A DNA stretch of 9,174 nt from Candidatus Latescibacterota bacterium (GTDB lineage: Bacteria; Latescibacterota; MVCY01), in contig JAUWEO010000053.1 in NCBI GenBank assembly GCA_030608245.1, positions 1 to 9,174 of the forward strand, in the 5' to 3' direction. Each line of letters starts with the position of its first letter. Within the stretch, counting starts at the first letter, position 1. Below the pieces are notes generated by a model. It worked only from the letters and a program-made list of their open reading frames with translations. It was not told the origin of the DNA and did not search any database. Both the position numbers and the translations under genes were made by a program. Below, one piece after another: positions 6,446 to 9,174 of the stretch.

Positions 6446-7432
6446 ATGAAGCAAATCCAATCAAGACTTAGACAGACAGCGAGGCAACTGCTCTCCGAAG
6501 GCAAGGTTGATCTGCTCATCGGCTACCGGCAGGGATCTCTGCCCTTAAAGACCACCCCCTGTTTTGTCTCTCAAGAAGAGGAGGCTGTCGGTTTGGTCTG
6601 GAACTCCTTCTGTACCAATAACCTTGCTGTTTACCTACCAGGGCTGTTCAGACCTGATCCCCGAAGCAGAAAAAGGGAAGAGAAGAAGGTAGGCATTGTA
6701 GTTAAAGGATGCGACTGCCGCTCGGTGGTTGGACACCTGAAAGAAGACCAGGTGCCCCGAGAAGATCTGGTGATAATCGGCGTCCCCTGCCAGGGAATGA
6801 TCGATGAGAAAAAGATTGTGGCAAAACTTGAGGGAAAGGAAATCATAAAGGCCAAGGAGCAGGATGGACAGATCCTGGTGGTAGACGAAAAGGGACAGGA
6901 AATAAGGTTGGCGAAAGGGAATTTTTTGAGAGATTCCTGCCAAGTCTGTCAACATCCAGTTCCTCCCCTGTATGACATTTTAATCGAAGGGGAAACAGCA
7001 AGACAAGCACTTTCAGACGAATATGCCGAAGTAAAGGAATTAGAGGAAAGATCCATTGACCAGCGATGGGAATTCTTCCAGAGGGAGATGAGCAAATGTA
7101 TCAGGTGCTATGCCTGCCGGAACGCCTGTCCGCTCTGCTATTGTCCGGAGTGCTTCGCTGAGCAATCCCAGCCCCGTTGGGTGGGGACAACGGATGACCC
7201 TTCCGACATTATGGCATTTCATCTGGGCAGGATATTTCACACCGCCGGCCGCTGTGTTGACTGTGGCGCCTGTGAGGCTGCCTGCCCAATGGGCATTGAA
7301 CTAAGAAAGCTCACCCGAAAACTGATCAAAGATGTAGAGGAGCTATTCGGGTATGAAACTGGAGTCTCTGTTGAAGAGCCTCCACCCCTGGCAACTTATA
7401 AGCTGGACGACGATGACGAGTTCATTAAATAA
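6446..7432 (+). CDS. flxC: FlxC-like 4Fe-4S protein with FrhB/FdhB-type N-terminal domain
   Basis: This 328-residue protein has an N-terminal domain like coenzyme F420 hydrogenase/dehydrogenase beta proteins, with the marker K-G-C89-D-C91-R-S and G-V-P-C115-Q-G. A C-terminal two-cluster ferredoxin domain follows. Cluster 1 is C218-x2-C221-x2-C224-x3-C228-P, with extra cysteines C231, C233 and C236 straight after (C-P-L-C-Y-C-P-E-C). Cluster 2 is C270-x2-C273-x2-C276-x3-C280-P. The tail is strongly acidic (DDDDE near the end). No membrane segment is seen. It sits 51 bp after flxD, and its overall plan resembles the flxB product downstream, which suggests paralogy. The likely role is electron relay between the NADH-oxidising FlxA/FlxB part and FlxD-HdrA. 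The F420-family resemblance does not prove F420 or flavin binding. The ATG at 6446 has a poor ribosome binding site (AGAAG). Confidence 0.75.
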   Translation: MKQIQSRLRQTARQLLSEGKVDLLIGYRQGSLPLKTTPCFVSQEEEAVGLVWNSFCTNNLAVYLPGLFRPDPRSRKREEKKVGIVVKGCDCRSVVGHLKEDQVPREDLVIIGVPCQGMIDEKKIVAKLEGKEIIKAKEQDGQILVVDEKGQEIRLAKGNFLRDSCQVCQHPVPPLYDILIEGETARQALSDEYAEVKELEERSIDQRWEFFQREMSKCIRCYACRNACPLCYCPECFAEQSQPRWVGTTDDPSDIMAFHLGRIFHTAGRCVDCGACEAACPMGIELRKLTRKLIKDVEELFGYETGVSVEEPPPLATYKLDDDDEFIK

Positions 7433-7543
7433 ACCCGTAAACGGGTAAGTCCAGAAATAATAGCCTTAACTGATAAGTCAGCGTAACAACTTCCCGGAGT
7501 TGCCGCTTCAGCGGCTTATAACCAATTCAAAGGCGTTTGAGAG
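7433..7543 (+). other. flxC-flxB spacer with three small inverted repeats
   Basis: This 111-bp spacer is the longest between the flx genes. It holds ACCCGT-AA-ACGGGT (7433-7446), starting directly after the flxC stop codon. It also holds CAACT-6 nt-AGTTG (7487-7502) and GCCGCT-TC-AGCGGC (7502-7515), the last two sharing one base. No T run follows any of them, so intrinsic termination is not indicated. They may be mRNA processing or stability elements. I see no open reading frame or clear promoter here. Confidence 0.45.
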
Positions 7544-8557
7544 ATGACCGAGAAAATCCTTACCAAAGATAAGCAAGAAGAGTTTCTAAGCCGACTGATC
7601 AAAGTCTATCAGGTGTTTGCCCCGGTAGAAAAAGAGGGGAATTCGCTCTTCTCTCAGATCAACACCCCGGAGGAGCTGGCAGAGGAGTATCGCAACACCA
7701 AACGACCGCCCAAGGAGCTGTTCTTCCCTCACTCAGAAGCCCTTTTCCGTTTCCGAAAAGGACAAGTGCTCGAGGAGAACCCCAACGAGGTTGAAAGAGT
7801 GATATTCGGCATGCGCCCCTGCGATGCCAAAAGCCTGACCCTGCTGGATATGGTATTCAACGGCAAGGACTTCAAAGACCCCTATTTCATCGCCAGGAGA
7901 GAGAAAACCACCATAATCTCCATCGCCTGTGCTCGACCGCAAATCACCTGCTTCTGCACCTCCTGTGGCACCAGTCCCGTCTCAGAAGAGGGTTCGGATA
8001 TCCTGCTTTTCGATCTGGGTGAAAATTATCTGGTTAAATCCATCACCCCAAAGGGGCAACAGCTTATAGATAGCCTGGGGGACCTCTTGACTGATACCCA
8101 GGAGTCTGACCTGAAGAAAAGGGACGAGCTGATTAAAACGGCACTCGTTGAGATGAAATCGGAAATTCCTACTGAAGGACTGAAAGAGAAATTGGAGGGA
8201 ATGTTTGATTCTCCGATATGGGAGAAAATACATCTTAAGTGTCTTGGCTGCGGTATCTGCACCTATCTTTGCCCCACCTGCCATTGCTTTGATATCGTCG
8301 ACGAGGCGGTGGATTCCGAAGGCGAGAGGGTCAAGAACTGGGACTCTTGTATGTATCCTCAATTCACAATACAGGCCTCAGGACTGAACCCGCGCCTTTC
8401 AAACAAGGAGAGACTGAGGCAGAGGATGATGCACAAGTTCAATTACTCCGTGTCCAACTATGGACAGACCTTCTGCGTGGGCTGCGGAAGGTGTGTCCGC
8501 AACTGCCCGGTGAACCTTGATATTCGGGAGATCGTAAAGCTAATAAGTGGGAAGTAG
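7544..8557 (+). CDS. flxB: FlxB-like 4Fe-4S protein (sulfhydrogenase beta / HydB family)
   Basis: This 337-residue protein resembles the beta subunit of cytoplasmic sulfhydrogenases and the iron-sulfur subunit AsrA of anaerobic sulfite reductase, a family that moves electrons from an NAD(P)H-oxidising gamma subunit. Visible marks are R-P-C93-D-A-K in the N-terminal domain, a cysteine group C136-F-C138-T-S-C141-G, and two ferredoxin motifs: C233-x2-C236-x2-C239-x3-C243-P-T-C246-H-C248 and C311-x2-C314-x2-C317-x3-C321-P. It shares its plan with the preceding flxC product. The ATG at 7544 has only a weak ribosome binding site (AAAGG about ten bases upstream). The frame ends in a purine-rich stretch 20 bp before flxA. 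Tandem flxB-flxA matches both Flx operons and hydBG of sulfhydrogenase operons, so hydrogenase genes beyond the window remain possible. Confidence 0.82.
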   Translation: MTEKILTKDKQEEFLSRLIKVYQVFAPVEKEGNSLFSQINTPEELAEEYRNTKRPPKELFFPHSEALFRFRKGQVLEENPNEVERVIFGMRPCDAKSLTLLDMVFNGKDFKDPYFIARREKTTIISIACARPQITCFCTSCGTSPVSEEGSDILLFDLGENYLVKSITPKGQQLIDSLGDLLTDTQESDLKKRDELIKTALVEMKSEIPTEGLKEKLEGMFDSPIWEKIHLKCLGCGICTYLCPTCHCFDIVDEAVDSEGERVKNWDSCMYPQFTIQASGLNPRLSNKERLRQRMMHKFNYSVSNYGQTFCVGCGRCVRNCPVNLDIREIVKLISGK

Positions 8558-8571
8558 GAAGCAGGGAGAAG
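8546..8571 (+). repeat. purine-rich quasi-repeat across the flxB stop codon
   Basis: GGAAG-like words recur at about 7-8 base spacing (GGGAAGT, AGGAAGC, AGGGAGA). The stretch supplies the last flxB codons, its TAG stop and the flxA ribosome binding site. It resembles in base content and period the period-8 repeat inside hdrA, but it is short and imperfect, so common origin is only a suggestion. Confidence 0.3.
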
Positions 8572-8577
8572 TTTTCA

Positions 8578-9174
8578 ATGATGAATCCATATCAACCCCA
8601 TCTGGTTAAGATTACCAGAATAACAGATGAAAACCAAGCAAGGGACTTGAAAACCTTTGACTTGGTCTTCTGTGATCCCCAGCAGGTGGAGAGATTCAGT
8701 TTTGTCTGTGGACAGTTTGCACAGGTGTCCGTCTTGGGGGCTGGCGAAGCCCCGTTTGGTATCGCCTCCTCCCCCACCGACCAAGGGCTTCTTCAGTTCA
8801 CTGTGAAGCACTATCCCACCGGGACGCTGACCACTGCCCTGCACAATTGCCAGGAAGGTGATCTGATCGGGGTCAGAGGTCCTTATGGCAATGGTTACCC
8901 GATGCAACTGTTAGAGGGCAGCAATGTGGTGATCGTCGGGGGAGGATTTGCCTTCACCACGCTGAAATCTCTCACCAATTATATCCTTCATCCAGACAAC
9001 AGAGGGCGTTTCGGAGAGCTCACCGTGCTCTCGGCCGCTCGCGATCCCGGGGAGATGATATACAAAGACGAGTTGAAAAAATGGAGTGAGCGGGACGACA
9101 TCCAGCTTATTCTCACCATTGACAAGGAAGCGGAGGGATGGAAGGGAAAGGTGGGATTTGCCGCCCCGGTGCTG
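8578..9174 (+). CDS. flxA: FlxA-like NAD(P)H-binding FNR-type flavoprotein (partial, 3' end cut)
   Basis: The frame begins at ATG 8578 (a second ATG follows at once) and is open for 199 codons to the window edge. GGGAGAAG at 8564-8571 is a good ribosome binding site about seven bases upstream. The protein belongs to the ferredoxin reductase-like family that includes sulfhydrogenase gamma, PyrK and NfnA. Residues 1-100 form the FAD-binding barrel, with APFGIASSP in place of the usual R-x-Y-S/T flavin motif, then G-x-L-T and a VRGPYGNGYP loop. Next comes the nucleotide-binding segment VIVGGGFAFTTLKSL, then LTVLSAARDPGEMIYKDEL. The C-terminal cysteines that would hold a [2Fe-2S] cluster lie past the edge. 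In Flx systems this subunit oxidises NADH and feeds FlxB. NAD versus NADP preference cannot be read from this part. Confidence 0.85.
   Translation, partial: MMNPYQPHLVKITRITDENQARDLKTFDLVFCDPQQVERFSFVCGQFAQVSVLGAGEAPFGIASSPTDQGLLQFTVKHYPTGTLTTALHNCQEGDLIGVRGPYGNGYPMQLLEGSNVVIVGGGFAFTTLKSLTNYILHPDNRGRFGELTVLSAARDPGEMIYKDELKKWSERDDIQLILTIDKEAEGWKGKVGFAAPVL

Overview
The window carries most of an operon for a soluble, cytoplasmic iron-sulfur flavoprotein complex of the heterodisulfide reductase (Hdr) / flavin oxidoreductase (Flx) type. Every gene is on the + strand. The gene content (HdrC, a very large HdrA, an MvhD/FlxD protein, two F420-dehydrogenase/sulfhydrogenase-beta-like ferredoxin proteins and an NAD-binding FNR-type flavoprotein) points to a strict anaerobe that moves electrons between NAD(P)H, ferredoxin and a thiol/disulfide or similar acceptor by flavin-based bifurcation. 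Such operons are known from sulfate reducers, syntrophs, acetogens and many uncultured anaerobic phyla. Base composition is near balanced by eye and there is no rRNA, tRNA or taxon-specific marker, so I do not name a phylum. Bacteria are more likely than methanogens because of the Flx genes and the REP-associated transposase.

Layout: (1) 1-98, the end of an unidentified upstream frame and a plausible promoter. (2) 99-131, a 33-bp palindrome. (3) hdrC, 163-645. (4) A second, identical palindrome on the hdrC stop codon, then an intact REP-associated tyrosine transposase (RAYT, 690-1268), then a third palindrome (1270-1302). (5) hdrA, 1319-5866, encoding 1515 residues: an HdrA module with a complete GltD/NfnB-like NADPH oxidoreductase inserted in its ferredoxin region, followed by a second HdrA module. 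(6) flxD (5927-6394), flxC (6446-7432), a 111-bp spacer with small hairpins, flxB (7544-8557), and the first 199 codons of flxA, cut by the window end.

Working model (inference): FlxA takes electrons from NADH. FlxB and FlxC are paralogous ferredoxin-bearing relays. FlxD passes electrons to HdrA, where flavins split them between ferredoxin and HdrC or its partner. The GltD-like insert adds a second nucleotide site, probably NADPH, so the complex contains counterparts of both halves of the NADH-dependent ferredoxin:NADP oxidoreductase Nfn. No hdrB is visible.

The most unusual elements are the HdrA-GltD-HdrA polypeptide, a period-8 tandem repeat inside hdrA whose gain or loss of one unit would truncate the protein, and the RAYT with its nested palindromes lodged inside a core energy-metabolism operon.
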